Assembly: GCA_913056185.1 (NCBI GenBank)
Contig: CAJXLV010000013.1
Location: forward strand, 1-64,000
From: an uncultured Bacteroidota bacterium
Lineage (GTDB): Bacteria > Bacteroidota > Rhodothermia > Rhodothermales > Salinibacteraceae
Direction of reading: 5' to 3'
DNA: 64,000 nt
The position numbers and the translations under genes are program-made. The notes beneath the pieces were generated by a model that was given only the letters and a program-made list of their open reading frames with translations, searched no databases and was not told the origin of the DNA. Shown piece after piece: positions 17,597 to 27,748 of the stretch (positions are counted from its first letter, which is position 1; every line of letters begins with the position of its first letter).

Positions 17597-18670
17597 CTAC
17601 AAGTTTGCCAGCTTTTCGGCGTTCTCCTCCGCACGGAGGGCATCGATGATGGGGTCGAGCGCTCCGTCCATAATCGTTTGGAGCGAGTGATTCTTCTGTC
17701 CCCCCTCCAGCCGATGGTCCGTCACGCGGTCCTGCGGGAAGTTGTAGGTGCGGATCTTGGCCGAGCGATCGCCACTGCCCACCATCGAGCGCCGTGCTTC
17801 CTCGCGCTCCGCCCGCTGCTCTTCGCGCTTCTTTTCGTATACGCGGGAGCGCAGCACACGCATCGCCTTCGCACGGTTCTTATGCTGGCTCTTCTCGTCC
17901 TGGCACGACACCTCCACCCCCGAGGGCGCGTGCTTAATGCGCACCGCCGAGTCGGTCGTGTTGACGGACTGCCCGCCGGGGCCAGTCGACTTGAACGTTT
18001 CGATCGTAAGGTCGCTCGGGTTGATGTTGACATCCACCTCCTCCGCCTCCGGCAGCACCGCCACGGTGGCCGCCGACGTGTGGATGCGGCCGCTCGATTC
18101 GGTCTCGGGCACGCGCTGTACCCGGTGCACCCCTGCCTCGTACTTCATCGTGCCGAATACGTCTTCTCCCTTGACCCCAAAAATCACCTCGCGGAAGCCC
18201 CCCTGCGTGCCGGGAGACGCATCGATGAGCTCGTATGTCCAGTCGTGCTGCTTCGCGTACTGGGTGTAGAGACGAAACAAATCGCCCGCAAAGAGTGCCG
18301 CCTCGTCCCCGCCCGCCCCGGCTCGGATCTCCACGATCGCGTTCTTCTCGTCCTCGGGGTCCTTCGGAATGAGCTTTGTCCGGAGGTCCTCCTCCACCGC
18401 CGGCAGCCGGTCGTTTAGCGCGCTCAGCTCTGTACGTGCGAGGTCCTCCATCTCACCACTCTCTGCCTGCACCATCTCTTGCAGCTCCGCCCGCTCGTCT
18501 TGCAGTCGCTCGTAGCGATCAATCGCTGCGACTACCTCCTCAAGTCGGCTGTGCTCCTGCCCCAGCTCTTGCATGCGGTCCGGGTTGGTGGCCACCTCGG
18601 GATCCGCCATGAGGCTTTCGACCTCTTCGAAACGGCGCTTTACCTTGTCAAGCTTTTCGCGTTCAATCAT
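17597..18670 (-). CDS. prfA: Peptide chain release factor 1
   Basis: 357 aa, standard length. The catalytic GGQ motif is at 232-234 (STGPGGQSVNTTDSAVR). The stop-codon-reading tripeptide region reads RVPETESSGRIHTSAATVAV, so the PxT triplet is Pro188-Glu-Thr190. RF1 normally has PAT/PVT here and RF2 has SPF, so this is RF1 reading UAA/UAG. There is no programmed frameshift, which is found in RF2. It follows glmS by 75 bp on the same strand. The hydrolysis-site glutamine should be methylated by PrmC, which is not in the window. Confidence 0.96.
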   Translation of the reverse strand: MIEREKLDKVKRRFEEVESLMADPEVATNPDRMQELGQEHSRLEEVVAAIDRYERLQDERAELQEMVQAESGEMEDLARTELSALNDRLPAVEEDLRTKLIPKDPEDEKNAIVEIRAGAGGDEAALFAGDLFRLYTQYAKQHDWTYELIDASPGTQGGFREVIFGVKGEDVFGTMKYEAGVHRVQRVPETESSGRIHTSAATVAVLPEAEEVDVNINPSDLTIETFKSTGPGGQSVNTTDSAVRIKHAPSGVEVSCQDEKSQHKNRAKAMRVLRSRVYEKKREEQRAEREEARRSMVGSGDRSAKIRTYNFPQDRVTDHRLEGGQKNHSLQTIMDGALDPIIDALRAEENAEKLANL

Positions 18671-18745
18671 GCGGGCGGGGAGCAGGTGAGGGAGACAGCA
18701 TAGCCTTTGGGAAACGAGCCGCTCCTGTACAGGTTCACCGCCGCA

Positions 18746-20584
18746 CTATTCCACCGTGACGCTCTTGGCGAGATTGCGGGGCTGATCCACGTGGCACCCG
18801 CGCAGAACGGCAATGTGGTAGGACAACAGCTGCAGCGGAATAACGGTAAGGAGCGGCGAGAGAAACTCCTTGGTCTGCGGAATTTCCACCACCGCCTCGC
18901 AAAGGTTCTCCAGCTCCGGGTCCTTGTCGTCCGTAATCGCGATGACCGATCCCTCGCGCGCCGCCACCTCCTCGATGTTGGACAGCACCTTGTCGTAGGT
19001 GCTGTCCTTCATGGCGATGAAGACGACCGGCATGGAGCGGTCGATGAGGGCGATGGGGCCATGCTTCATCTCGGCGGCCGGGTAGCCCTCGGCGTGGATG
19101 TAGGAGATCTCCTTGAGCTTGAGCGCCCCCTCCAGCGCCACCGGGAAGTTGTATCCGCGCCCCAGATACAAGAAGTTGGAGGCGTAGCGGTAGGTGTGGG
19201 CCATGGAGCGGAGCGCACCGTTGCTGGCCTCGAGCACGCGCCGCACCTGGTCGGGGACGCCTGCCAGCGCCCGCAGGTTGTCCGCAAATTCGGCCCGCGA
19301 AAGCGTTTGGCCCTGCGCCAGCTTGAGGGCAATCATCGACAGCACCGTTACCTGTGCGGTAAAGGCCTTGGTGGAGGCCACGCCGATCTCGGGACCGGCG
19401 TGGAGGTAGACGCCCGCGTCCGTTTCGCGCGCAATGGTGGAGCCCACGACGTTGCAGATGCCGAAGCACGGCACCCCCTGGCTGTGTGCCTCCCGCACCG
19501 CCGCGAGCGTATCCGCCGTCTCTCCACTCTGCGAAATAACAAGCACCACGTCGCCGTCGCGCAGGATCGGGTCGCGATACCGGAACTCGCTCGCATACTC
19601 TACCTCCACCGGCACACGGGCCGCCGACTCAATCAGGTACTCGCCCACCAGGGCCGCGTGCCACGATGTCCCGCAGGCCGCAATCACCACCCGGTCCGCG
19701 TCGCGCAGCTGGTCCCAGTGGTTATGAAGCCCGCCCAGGTGAATCTGGTTGTCGGCGGGGCGCACCCGGCCGCGCATCGCATCCTCCAAGGCATCGGGCT
19801 GCTCCATAATCTCTTTCAGCATGAAGTGGTCGTAGCCGCCCTTCTCAATCTCTCCGAGCGACCATTCCAGCTCGTGCACCTCCTTTTCGAGCGGCTCGTT
19901 CTCGATGGTCGTCACCTCATACCCCGAGCGGCGCAGCGTGGCCATCTCGCCATCCTCGAGGTACACCACCTGCCGCGTGTGCTCCACGAGCGGTGCCGCA
20001 TCGGACCCCAGGAAGTACTCGCCCTCGCCCACGCCCATGATGAGCGGGCTCCCGTTGCGGGCCGCAATCAGCAGATCCGGATCCTCCCCCGACACGACCG
20101 CAATGCCGTACGCGCCCACCACCTGTGTGAGGGCCTGCCGCACCGCCTCGGGAAGCGACAGGTCGGTCTCCCGCTTCACCTCTTCGATGAGCTTGACCAG
20201 GACCTCGGTGTCGGTCTCGCTCTGAAACGCGTAGCCCTCGTCCTGAAGCTGCTCTTTAATGACGCCATGATTCTCGATGATGCCGTTGTGCACCAGCGCG
20301 AACGCGCCGTCCGAGCTGACGTGCGGGTGCGCATTCACGTCGTTGGGCGCCCCGTGGGTGGCCCAGCGCGTGTGCCCGATGCCCGTACTCCCCGCCATGG
20401 GCGTCCCGTTGAGGCTGTTTCGCAGATCGTCCACCTTCCCCTCCTGCTTCTGAACGTGCAGGTGCCCGCCCCTTACCGTGGCGAGCCCTGCCGAGTCGTA
20501 TCCCCGGTATTCCAGACGCTTCAGGCCAGTGAGAAGAAGGTCGTCTGCCTCTTTGTTGCCGATGTATCCTACAATGCCGCACAT
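18746..20584 (-). CDS. glmS: Glutamine-fructose-6-phosphate aminotransferase
   Basis: 612 aa from the ATG at 20584, which puts the catalytic cysteine at position 2 (MCGIVGYIG) after Met removal. The glutaminase half has EYRGYDSAGLA and GHTRWATHGAPNDVNAHPH. Two SIS domains follow, with CGTSWHAALVGEYLIE and SQSGETADTLAAVRE in the first and YLGRGYNFPVALEGALKLKE in the second. The terminus is LAKSVTVE, as in all GlmS. It makes glucosamine-6-phosphate, the entry to UDP-GlcNAc for peptidoglycan and LPS. It lies between prfA and the lpt genes on one strand. No glmS ribozyme is apparent in the 132 bp upstream. Confidence 0.97.
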   Translation of the reverse strand: MCGIVGYIGNKEADDLLLTGLKRLEYRGYDSAGLATVRGGHLHVQKQEGKVDDLRNSLNGTPMAGSTGIGHTRWATHGAPNDVNAHPHVSSDGAFALVHNGIIENHGVIKEQLQDEGYAFQSETDTEVLVKLIEEVKRETDLSLPEAVRQALTQVVGAYGIAVVSGEDPDLLIAARNGSPLIMGVGEGEYFLGSDAAPLVEHTRQVVYLEDGEMATLRRSGYEVTTIENEPLEKEVHELEWSLGEIEKGGYDHFMLKEIMEQPDALEDAMRGRVRPADNQIHLGGLHNHWDQLRDADRVVIAACGTSWHAALVGEYLIESAARVPVEVEYASEFRYRDPILRDGDVVLVISQSGETADTLAAVREAHSQGVPCFGICNVVGSTIARETDAGVYLHAGPEIGVASTKAFTAQVTVLSMIALKLAQGQTLSRAEFADNLRALAGVPDQVRRVLEASNGALRSMAHTYRYASNFLYLGRGYNFPVALEGALKLKEISYIHAEGYPAAEMKHGPIALIDRSMPVVFIAMKDSTYDKVLSNIEEVAAREGSVIAITDDKDPELENLCEAVVEIPQTKEFLSPLLTVIPLQLLSYHIAVLRGCHVDQPRNLAKSVTVE

Positions 20585-20716
20585 ATGCGTGTGAATGGGT
20601 TTGACCAAAGAAATGATGGGCGGTCGTCCCGCAGCAGTCCCCCCGCCGCAACGTCCATAAGGCCTGTGCCGTACAGACAAGAGGTGCGCACTCTGCCGAC
20701 GACTGATGTCGGCGCA

Positions 20717-21484
20717 TCAATAGCGATCCAGAGAAAACTTTTCGCCCAGATACCGCCGACGCACTTCCGGATCGGCCGCAAGCTCCTCCGCGGTGCCGTG
20801 TTTTAAGATTTGTCCCTCGTATAATAAGTACGCACGGTCCGTGATTGCAAGTGTCTCGTGAACATTATGGTCGGTGATGAGCACACCAATCCCCCGTTCT
20901 TGCAGCCCTGCCACGATGCTCTGGATGTCCTCGACGGCAATGGGGTCGACTCCGGCAAAGGGTTCATCGAGCAGAAGAAAGCGCGGGCGCGTGGAGAGTG
21001 CCCGCGCAATTTCAGTGCGGCGGCGCTCTCCGCCGGAGAGCTCGTAGCCCTGAGAGCTGCGTACGCGGTCCAGACCAAACTCGTCGATCAGCGTTTCGAC
21101 ACGGGCTGTGCGCTCCGCTCTGTCCATGGATTGAAATTCGAGGACAGCGTGCAGGTTGTCCTCCACGGTCAGCTCTCGAAAGACGGACGTTTCCTGGGCG
21201 AGGTAGCCCACGCCCCGCCGGGCTCGCTTGTACATGGGCAGGCGCGTAATGTCATCGTCGTTGAGGGCAATGGTGCCGTCGTCGGGGCGCGTCATGCCCA
21301 CAATCATGTGGAAGGTTGTGGTTTTGCCGGCCCCGTTGGGGCCGAGCAGCCCGACAATCTCACCCTGCTGTACCGTCAGGCTCACATCATCTACGACGGC
21401 ACGCTGGTTGTACCGCTTCGTCAGGTGGTGCGCCGTGAGGGTGGATGTGTCGTCGGACGTGGGCGGTCCCTGTATGTGACTCAT
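20717..21484 (-). CDS. lptB: LPS-export ABC transporter ATP-binding protein
   Basis: 255 aa from the ATG at 21484; the frame is open far upstream but that part is unconserved. Walker A is GPNGAGKTT (48-56), the signature [16 protein letters not shown] (~148-163), Walker [21 protein letters not shown], and the switch His is in [11 protein letters not shown]. The AGVDP and DHNVHETL segments are diagnostic of LptB rather than general ABC proteins. It powers LPS transport with LptF/LptG, which are not in this window. The OstA-like and LptC-like genes lie immediately upstream on the same strand. Confidence 0.93.
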   Translation of the reverse strand: MSHIQGPPTSDDTSTLTAHHLTKRYNQRAVVDDVSLTVQQGEIVGLLGPNGAGKTTTFHMIVGMTRPDDGTIALNDDDITRLPMYKRARRGVGYLAQETSVFRELTVEDNLHAVLEFQSMDRAERTARVETLIDEFGLDRVRSSQGYELSGGERRRTEIARALSTRPRFLLLDEPFAGVDPIAVEDIQSIVAGLQERGIGVLITDHNVHETLAITDRAYLLYEGQILKHGTAEELAADPEVRRRYLGEKFSLDRY

Positions 21485-21567
21485 GAACGACGAGGCGGGG
21501 CGTCTGGGGAATGGGGACGAAGAGAACGCACGGAGAGGGACGTCCCCCGTGCCTCGGGTGTGGGTCC

Positions 21568-23436
21568 CTACCGGCGTCGGCTCCTCGTGGGCTGGACGGC
21601 ACGCGGGAGGGAGTCGGACGGCACAGGCTGCGGCGGAGGACGCAGGTCGAGCCGTTGGCGCACCCGGGCGTCGCGGAACAGCAGGCGCCGGGTGGGGCGC
21701 CGATCCGGCGTCCATTGAAAGCCGTCGAGCTGAAAGGGATCCGGGATGTTCGTCGGTTTTCGGTAGTAGGTCGTCTCTGTGCCGCCCACAACGCGAATGC
21801 GACGAACGGCCCCGCCCCTGAAGCGAAGGTCGATGCGGTCGCCGGACGTCCGCGCGGCCCCGTTCAGGGAATCGTCCTGGGTTGCCAGAAACCGGATGGC
21901 CTGCGCATTGGGGCGGGCGCGGATGCGGCGCAGCGAGTCGGCCCGGAAAACGGCGGCCAGGTGACGCGCCTTGAGCTGCTGGATGCGGTTGAGGGCGGAG
22001 TCCCGCCGTGCGGCAAACGCCGACCCCCGAACAAAGACGGTATCGGGCTGGCGGTTGCGAGCACGGACGCGGATGGAACTGCCCCATACTTGACTGCCCT
22101 CGAACCAGGTGACGGGGCTCCGAAACAGACGCGTGTCTTCGAGGGGAAGGGCACTATCGGCCCGGGCAACGGGGGTGGCCCAGCGGCGGGTGGCCCACGC
22201 GGGGCGGGCGGGCGACGCTGCGGATGGGGACAATGTGTCGCGGGACGGGGCTGTGGATTGCGGAACGCTCTCCTCCGTCCCCGATGGGCGGCTCGCACGG
22301 GCCACCGAGTCTAAGGCAGGACGCACGGTATCGATGGGGAGGCGCGTCGAGTCTGACGGCTCCGCAGGGGTGGTGCTCACCACCCGATCGTACACTGCCG
22401 AGTCGGCCACGGCTGAGAGGCGCGGCTGCCAGATGCGCACCGAATCGACGGCCACGAGCCGACGATGCGTATCGGTGCGAAAGGCCTCCAGTCGGCGCGC
22501 CGCCACCACCAGGGTATCGGTGGGCGCGCCGGACGAGTCTGTGCCCACTCGCACCAGCAGAGCCCGGCCTTCCATCCGGCTGTACCGGCGCTGCTCCTGG
22601 TTGTCCACCCAGTCCCCAAACAGATACGTGCGACTTCCGGAGCGGCTGGAATCAGTGGGCGCCTCGGCCCCCGTCGTGTCGCCCCGCCCTCCCCGATCTC
22701 CGCGCCGATTGATAAAAACGTTGCCCCGTGCAATGGAGCGCCCGCGGGCACGGTAATAGGTAAGCGAGTCGGACTGCAGCAGGGTGCCCGGCTCGGTGAG
22801 ACGGACCCCGCCCCCGAATACCGCGCGTTCCTCGTCGGACCAGTACGTTCCGGAGGCTGCCCGCAGCACGCGGGTGCTATCGATGAGTGTGACACTGTCG
22901 GGGAACACCGATCGCTTTTCGGAGGCGTAGTATGTGGCTCGGTCCGACCGCACCGTGACGTCTCCGTTGGCCAGCCGGACTCGTCCCCGGGCCCGTCCCA
23001 CTTCGGTCGCGCGGTCGTAGCGCACCGTATCCGCCCGCAAGGTGTCACCCCGTTCGTAAATCACCACGTCGCCCACAAAGAGCAGTTCTTCGCGCTCCAG
23101 GTATCGCAGGGCGTAGCGCGACCGAAGCCGGGTGGTGTCTTGTCGCACAAACACGTTTCCAAACAACTCTTGGAGCCGCTCCCCGCCCCGCCGAACTGTG
23201 CTCAGGGAGTCGGCCTCCACAAAAGCCCGCTCCGTCGTGTCCGGCGCCGACGGCACAACCTCCCCCATTGGGAGCGGCGCAGGGGCGGCGGGCTCCACCC
23301 CCGCGGCCGTGTCGGGGACCGCCTGTGCCCGTGCTCCTATTCCGCTGGCCCACCCCCCTCCCAAAAGGACGATCCCGAGCAGAAGGAGCCGTCGCCCCGC
23401 CCAATTGCGCGCGCAGGTGTTATAGAGGGCGATCAT
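21568..23436 (-). CDS. OstA/LptA-like periplasmic protein, long form
   Basis: 622 aa with an N-terminal signal peptide ([19 protein letters not shown]...ARAQ). Residues ~70-250 are repeated short strands typical of the OstA/LptA beta-jellyroll: [67 protein letters not shown] and [12 protein letters not shown]. It is more than three times the size of E. coli LptA. Long OstA-domain proteins like this occur in Bacteroidota. The C-terminal half is Arg/Ser/Thr/Asp-rich with continuing strand-like segments. It should form the periplasmic bridge for LPS. Position between lptB and lptC supports this. Confidence 0.8.
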   Translation of the reverse strand: MIALYNTCARNWAGRRLLLLGIVLLGGGWASGIGARAQAVPDTAAGVEPAAPAPLPMGEVVPSAPDTTERAFVEADSLSTVRRGGERLQELFGNVFVRQDTTRLRSRYALRYLEREELLFVGDVVIYERGDTLRADTVRYDRATEVGRARGRVRLANGDVTVRSDRATYYASEKRSVFPDSVTLIDSTRVLRAASGTYWSDEERAVFGGGVRLTEPGTLLQSDSLTYYRARGRSIARGNVFINRRGDRGGRGDTTGAEAPTDSSRSGSRTYLFGDWVDNQEQRRYSRMEGRALLVRVGTDSSGAPTDTLVVAARRLEAFRTDTHRRLVAVDSVRIWQPRLSAVADSAVYDRVVSTTPAEPSDSTRLPIDTVRPALDSVARASRPSGTEESVPQSTAPSRDTLSPSAASPARPAWATRRWATPVARADSALPLEDTRLFRSPVTWFEGSQVWGSSIRVRARNRQPDTVFVRGSAFAARRDSALNRIQQLKARHLAAVFRADSLRRIRARPNAQAIRFLATQDDSLNGAARTSGDRIDLRFRGGAVRRIRVVGGTETTYYRKPTNIPDPFQLDGFQWTPDRRPTRRLLFRDARVRQRLDLRPPPQPVPSDSLPRAVQPTRSRRR

Positions 23437-23605
23437 ACGCGGACGCTTGGTGACGAGTCGGCACGTGTAGCAACGGCGCCGCTGGGGACGCAGCCGGGCG
23501 TTCTTCTACACCAAAGCAGCCGAAGCAGGGTTCCATTTCTCCCCGACCAGACACCGCGCCGGCCCCGCCACGTATCACAGAACGGACCGCTCCAGTGTCC
23601 ACCGT

Positions 23606-24220
23606 TCATCGGTCGGTGTCCTCCGTCTCCTCCACGTCCACCTCCGCCGAGAACCGCCCCAGTTGATAGGTCTCCAGGTCCTCCTCCGCCACCAGCCCAT
23701 TGCCCTGCACCACCTCTGTGGGAGTGCGAATGCGCACAAACCGCCGCGTCTGGAGGGTCCGGCGGCTCTGCCGCCAGATTAGGTGCTCGGTGCGCAGCCG
23801 CTTTTGCGTCTGGGTCGTCACCACCACGTTGTGGTACGCATCCATGCGGCCCTCCTCGTCTTGGAACACCAGGCTGTCCGCCCCCACAGTCGCCGAGGAG
23901 TCGCCCGCCTCACCAAAAAGGTACACGTGCACCCGCGCAGTATCGTCCGGGGCGCGCCAGACCGAGTAACTGCTGTCGGACGTACGGTACTGTTCCATGC
24001 GGGGTGCCCGCAAGACGGCGCGAGGCTGACCGCCCTCCGTGAGGGTGAACGTCGCTTCCCAGCTTACGTGCGTCGGGCGAGGGCCGGCCGAGGCATCGCT
24101 CGTCCCAGCGGCCGGTGACCGTGCGCGGCGCTCGCACCCCTGCCCCCCCCACAACACTCCCAGAACAAGAACTCCGGCCAGGACGGCCGAACGTACTTGG
24201 TCAAAAAATACGCCGTGCAT
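23606..24220 (-). CDS. lptC: LptC-like LPS-export protein
   Basis: 204 aa. An N-terminal hydrophobic segment (AVLAGVLVLGVLWGGQGC) ends in a cysteine at ~29 that could be lipidated, although the lipobox is weak. The rest is a string of short strands in the LptC/DUF1239 style: WEATFTLTEGGQPRAVLRAPRM, YLFGEAGDSSATVGADSLVF, MDAYHNVVVTTQTQKRLRTEHLIW and RIRTPTEVVQGNGLVAEEDLETYQL. The motif of target-strand-then-GNGLxAEEDL is the family hallmark. It would be anchored in the inner membrane and hand LPS to LptA. First gene of the lptC-lptA-lptB group. Confidence 0.82.
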   Translation of the reverse strand: MHGVFFDQVRSAVLAGVLVLGVLWGGQGCERRARSPAAGTSDASAGPRPTHVSWEATFTLTEGGQPRAVLRAPRMEQYRTSDSSYSVWRAPDDTARVHVYLFGEAGDSSATVGADSLVFQDEEGRMDAYHNVVVTTQTQKRLRTEHLIWRQSRRTLQTRRFVRIRTPTEVVQGNGLVAEEDLETYQLGRFSAEVDVEETEDTDR

Positions 24221-24375
24221 GCGGAGCTGCAGTGAGTCGCAGGAGATGGCCGTTGCGCACTATTTCACTTGGCCAGCGCCCGAATGGATCCGTCAGGCGA
24301 GCTGCGAGTGAGCGGAGCCGACCGGGCAGCTGCGGACGGCGTTTGGCAACAGCGCCTCTCCTTGTACGGCCCACC

Positions 24376-24990
24376 TCACTCCTCCATGCCCGCCAGGGGA
24401 CGCGGGTCCACCTCCAGTGCCGAGGCCTGGAAGGTGGTCTTTAGCAGACCGTAGACCTCTTTGTCCCAGTACTGCCCGTCGCGCCACAGGTGCTCGCGGA
24501 GAACACCCTCGCGCCGGAAGCCCATTCCTTCTACCAGATCCCGCCATGCCGTGTGGTATTCGAACACCTCAGCACTTACGCGGTGGAGCTCGAGCGCGTC
24601 AAAACAGAACGCAAGCAAAAGCTCCATCGAGGTACGCCCGTAGCCGCGCCCCCAGTAGTCGCGGTCCCCAATGGTCACCCCGATGCGTGCATGCCGGTTG
24701 TGAGCGCTGATATTCGTCGCAAAGGCAACGCCGATGAGCTGCTCGTCGTCGCGGGCGTGGATTTCGAAATTTCGGTGCGAGGGAGACGGCGTGTCGCACA
24801 TCTGCTCGAACCGGGTTTTGAACGCGCCGAACGACTCTTCCTCATAGGGCACCTCGCTATCCAGGCGGTTTAACTCAGGATCGTTGTTCCAGCGAAAATG
24901 CGTGTGAATGTTCTGGAGTTGCAGGGGCCGAAGGGCAACACGATCCGCCTGAAATGGGGGGACGTCGTGAACCGGAAGGGAGGTTTTCAT
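24376..24990 (-). CDS. GNAT acetyltransferase (RimJ/RimL type)
   Basis: 204 aa from the ATG at 24990. It begins VALRPLQLQNIHTHFRWNNDPELNRLDSE, as in RimJ/RimL and spermidine-type acetyltransferases. The acetyl-CoA pyrophosphate loop is GDRDYWGRGYGRTSMELLLAFCF (Arg-Gly-x-Gly-Arg), followed by LHRVSAEVFEYHTAWRDLVEGMGFRREGVLRE, the typical C-terminal end. It transfers acetyl to a protein N-terminus or small amine; the substrate is not readable. It lies between the lpt and men groups on the same strand, with 132-155 bp gaps, so it is probably separately transcribed. Confidence 0.8.
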   Translation of the reverse strand: MKTSLPVHDVPPFQADRVALRPLQLQNIHTHFRWNNDPELNRLDSEVPYEEESFGAFKTRFEQMCDTPSPSHRNFEIHARDDEQLIGVAFATNISAHNRHARIGVTIGDRDYWGRGYGRTSMELLLAFCFDALELHRVSAEVFEYHTAWRDLVEGMGFRREGVLREHLWRDGQYWDKEVYGLLKTTFQASALEVDPRPLAGMEE

Positions 24991-25122
24991 AGTTCGGAAG
25001 CGCTTCCAAAATGGAAAAGAGGAAAACTGGAGATCCAGACTGTCCTCGGGGAGGATGCCGCCCGACTGGATCACTCAATCAAATCACCGCCGGCGCGGAA
25101 TGCAAGGGCACATTGGTGATCC

Positions 25123-26592
25123 CTACGCGTCGCTTTCGGCGTCCGCCGAACGATCGTGCAAGTGTTGGGCCCTCCGAATCAGGTCTGCCCGGTCCACCTT
25201 CATTCGTCCCTCCGTCGCCGTTTCGGGGAGGGGATACGCCGCGTCGGGCACCTTGAAGGAAGGCAGCTCGGCACGCAAGCGGTCGCGCCACCTTTCAGGC
25301 AGAGATCCCTCCGTCGTTCGAAGAAACGCGACGGGACGGCGGCCATACTCCGGATCTGGAACCGGCACCACGACAGCGCGGGCAATCCGGTCGCTCCGTT
25401 CGAGCGCCGCCTCCAGCTCTTCCGGCTGGATGTTCTCTCCACCCGAGATGAACCGCCGGTCGGCACGGCCCACAACGTGCAGGCGGCCTTGCGCATCGAC
25501 GCGTCCAAGGTCGCCCGTACGGTACCATCCGTGCGTGCGTGGGTCGGACTGCTGCTCTTTTTCCACAACCCCGACGCACAAGGTGCGCCCCGTCACGAGG
25601 ATGTGACCCTCAGCGTCGATCCGCAGGCGGCGGTAGGGGAGGCAGCGTCCGGCCGTTCGCAGGGTGGAGAGCGGGGCGCCGGGGGCCGTGGTGGTGATCT
25701 GCGAGGCCATCTCGGTGGAGCCGTAACTGGTGAGCAGCGGCCAGCCGCGGGTGTGCCCCCGCCGCAGGAGCCCTTCCGGCAAGGGCCCGCCCCCCAACAG
25801 CAGTCCGCGCACCCGACGCGGCAGCGCCTCTCGGGCCTCCAGGAGACGCCGAAGCTGCGTGGCGACGAGGGACGCGTGCGTAGCACCAGTCGCGCCCAGC
25901 GTGGCCGAGAGGGACGCGTCTCGGTCCGGCACCGCGACGGCGGCCCCGGCCAGTGCGCACCGCACGAGGATGGCGAGCCCGCCGACGTGGTAGAGCGGCA
26001 GCGATAAGAGCCATCGGTCGCCGGGGTGCAGCGGCAGGTTGGCGTTGGACCCCTTGGCGCTGTACAGGTGGTTTGCCCACGAGTGGAGCACCGCTTTCGG
26101 CGTGCCTGTGCTGCCCGAGGTAAAGACGAGGGTGGCCCGTCGATGAATCGGCCGTGGACTTGGGCGGGGCTCTCCCTTTCCCTCCCGCTTCACGAACCGA
26201 TCGGGGGACTCCGTGTGGAGGGCGCCCGTCTCCCTTCCCACCAGGGCTGCATCGCGAGTGACGAGACAGGACGCCCCCATCCGCTGCGCGGTGCGCCGGG
26301 CCTCCGCGGCGGGCAGACGCGTGCTAAGGGGCATGGCCACGTGCCCGGTCCGCCACAGCGCCCACAGTAGAATCACAAAGTCGGGCCCCCGACGAAGCCG
26401 AATCGCAACCCGGCTCTCGCCCGGCATCTCGCCCGGCATCTCGGCGGTTTGGAGTCGCCCACAGGTTGCCGCAATGGCCGCGTCGAGCTCCGCGTAGGTC
26501 CACCGTCGCTCGGGCGACCACAGGGCCAGGGCATCGGGCCGCGCCTGGGCGTGGCGATGAATGGGACACGGGGCATGGGGGCCGTCAGGCAT
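25123..26592 (-). CDS. menE: o-Succinylbenzoate-CoA ligase
   Basis: 489 aa. Adenylate-forming motifs: LVFTSGSTGTPKAVLHSW (phosphate loop), TSYGSTEMASQ, YRTGDLGRVDAQGRL, FISGGENIQPEELEAAL and a C-terminal TATEGRMKVDRADL carrying the adenylation Lys. The ligase could serve several acids, but its place 9 bp after menC in a men cluster fixes it as MenE. It activates o-succinylbenzoate with CoA, giving the substrate for MenB, which is absent from the window. It is the last gene of the menH-menA-menC-menE run. Confidence 0.93.
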   Translation of the reverse strand: MPDGPHAPCPIHRHAQARPDALALWSPERRWTYAELDAAIAATCGRLQTAEMPGEMPGESRVAIRLRRGPDFVILLWALWRTGHVAMPLSTRLPAAEARRTAQRMGASCLVTRDAALVGRETGALHTESPDRFVKREGKGEPRPSPRPIHRRATLVFTSGSTGTPKAVLHSWANHLYSAKGSNANLPLHPGDRWLLSLPLYHVGGLAILVRCALAGAAVAVPDRDASLSATLGATGATHASLVATQLRRLLEAREALPRRVRGLLLGGGPLPEGLLRRGHTRGWPLLTSYGSTEMASQITTTAPGAPLSTLRTAGRCLPYRRLRIDAEGHILVTGRTLCVGVVEKEQQSDPRTHGWYRTGDLGRVDAQGRLHVVGRADRRFISGGENIQPEELEAALERSDRIARAVVVPVPDPEYGRRPVAFLRTTEGSLPERWRDRLRAELPSFKVPDAAYPLPETATEGRMKVDRADLIRRAQHLHDRSADAESDA

Positions 26593-26601
26593 AAACGGGA
26601 G

Positions 26602-27732
26602 TCAGGCCGAGAAGGCGTCGAGGCGGTCGAGGCGGTCTGCGTCGATGGCTCCCCGTGGATCAACGACGGGCGCAACGTCGATCGTCGGGCCCTCCATCGG
26701 GAGCGGGGGCTGGAGCACGTCGGTGGCGAGGCGGTCGTACGTGGAGAGCCCCACGGGCACGTCTGGCCCGACGGCGGCCAGCGCCACGAGCATGCGAAGC
26801 CCGACCCCCGATTCGTACGAGGCACTGAGAACGGGGAGGCTGCCCTGTGCCGTCGCGGCGCGGGACCACGCCTGCGCCTCCCGTAGACCGAGGAGCGTGG
26901 GCTTGAGAACCACCGCGCGCACGGGCGGACCGTCGCGGAGAACCTCCGGCCCGGCCTCGCGGGTCGTCTCGTCGAGGGCAATGGGCAGATCGGTTTGTGC
27001 CGCGAGCTCCGCAAGGCGACTCGGAGAGGCCAGGGGCTCCTCTACGTACGCCACGTCCAGCTCGCGGGTCGCCTCCGCAAACGCCACCGCCTCCCCCACC
27101 GACCAGGCCCGGTTGGCATCGGCCCGGAGCGCGATCGCCGCCCCCAGTTCCGCCCGCACCCGCCGAAGCGCGTCGACCTCTCGGTCCAGCGGCGCGCGGC
27201 CCACCTTCACCTTCACGGCCCGATACCCCCGCTCGCGGCACTGCCGCGCCTGTTCGGGACCCTCCTCCAGCAGATTGGTGATCAGGGCGTTCAGCCCGAC
27301 CGTCGGGCGGGGGGCGGACGGAGCCCCGTTCTCTTCGTCCGAGCGGAGGGCCTCCAATCCCTCCGGCACAGACAGTCCGCGGGTTGCGGCGAACAGGTCC
27401 ACCCGGGCACTCTCCGTCGCGAAGCAGAACGAGGGCGGCGCGTCGCCTCCCAACGGGAGGGCTTGCCAGAAACGCGTACGGTCCGCTCCAGGGCCCGCGA
27501 GCTCCGTGCCGATCCACCTCGGCACAACGGCCCGCGCATGGGCGATCACGTCCGCCAGCGACTCGCTGCTGAAACCCGGGAGAGGCGCCGCGTCTCCCCA
27601 CCCCGTGGCCCCCTGCTCGGTGCGGATCCGCAGCAGCCCCCCCCGCCGATGCGCTACGGTCGAGGCACCCAGCTGCAACGGGGCCGTGAGGGGCAGTTCG
27701 TACCGGTAGAGGTCGACCGTCGAAATCTTCAC
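26602..27732 (-). CDS. menC: o-Succinylbenzoate synthase
   Basis: 376 aa from a GTG at 27732; there is no ATG close by, and the family start VKISTVDLYRYELPL fits this GTG. The enolase-superfamily barrel has the catalytic YRAVKVKVGR (Lys-x-Lys), metal ligands in ALRADANRAW, YVEEPLA and IALDETTRE, and the second Lys in AVVLKPTLLGG-like AVVLKPTLLGL. This pattern separates OSB synthase/N-acylamino acid racemase from mandelate racemase members. It dehydrates SHCHC to o-succinylbenzoate. Gaps are 16 bp to menA and 9 bp to menE, so these are one transcript. Confidence 0.92.
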   Translation of the reverse strand: MKISTVDLYRYELPLTAPLQLGASTVAHRRGGLLRIRTEQGATGWGDAAPLPGFSSESLADVIAHARAVVPRWIGTELAGPGADRTRFWQALPLGGDAPPSFCFATESARVDLFAATRGLSVPEGLEALRSDEENGAPSAPRPTVGLNALITNLLEEGPEQARQCRERGYRAVKVKVGRAPLDREVDALRRVRAELGAAIALRADANRAWSVGEAVAFAEATRELDVAYVEEPLASPSRLAELAAQTDLPIALDETTREAGPEVLRDGPPVRAVVLKPTLLGLREAQAWSRAATAQGSLPVLSASYESGVGLRMLVALAAVGPDVPVGLSTYDRLATDVLQPPLPMEGPTIDVAPVVDPRGAIDADRLDRLDAFSA

Positions 27733-27748
27733 GCGTGCGAAAAGGGAG

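Noticed and set aside
17618-18670. Release factor 2 instead of RF1
   Set aside because: The codon-reading tripeptide is PxT (PET) rather than SPF, and there is no internal frameshift.
20585-20716. glmS ribozyme upstream of glmS
   Set aside because: The upstream region of glmS shows none of the conserved core pairing; this family is mainly from Firmicutes and the 132 bp here separate lptB from glmS.
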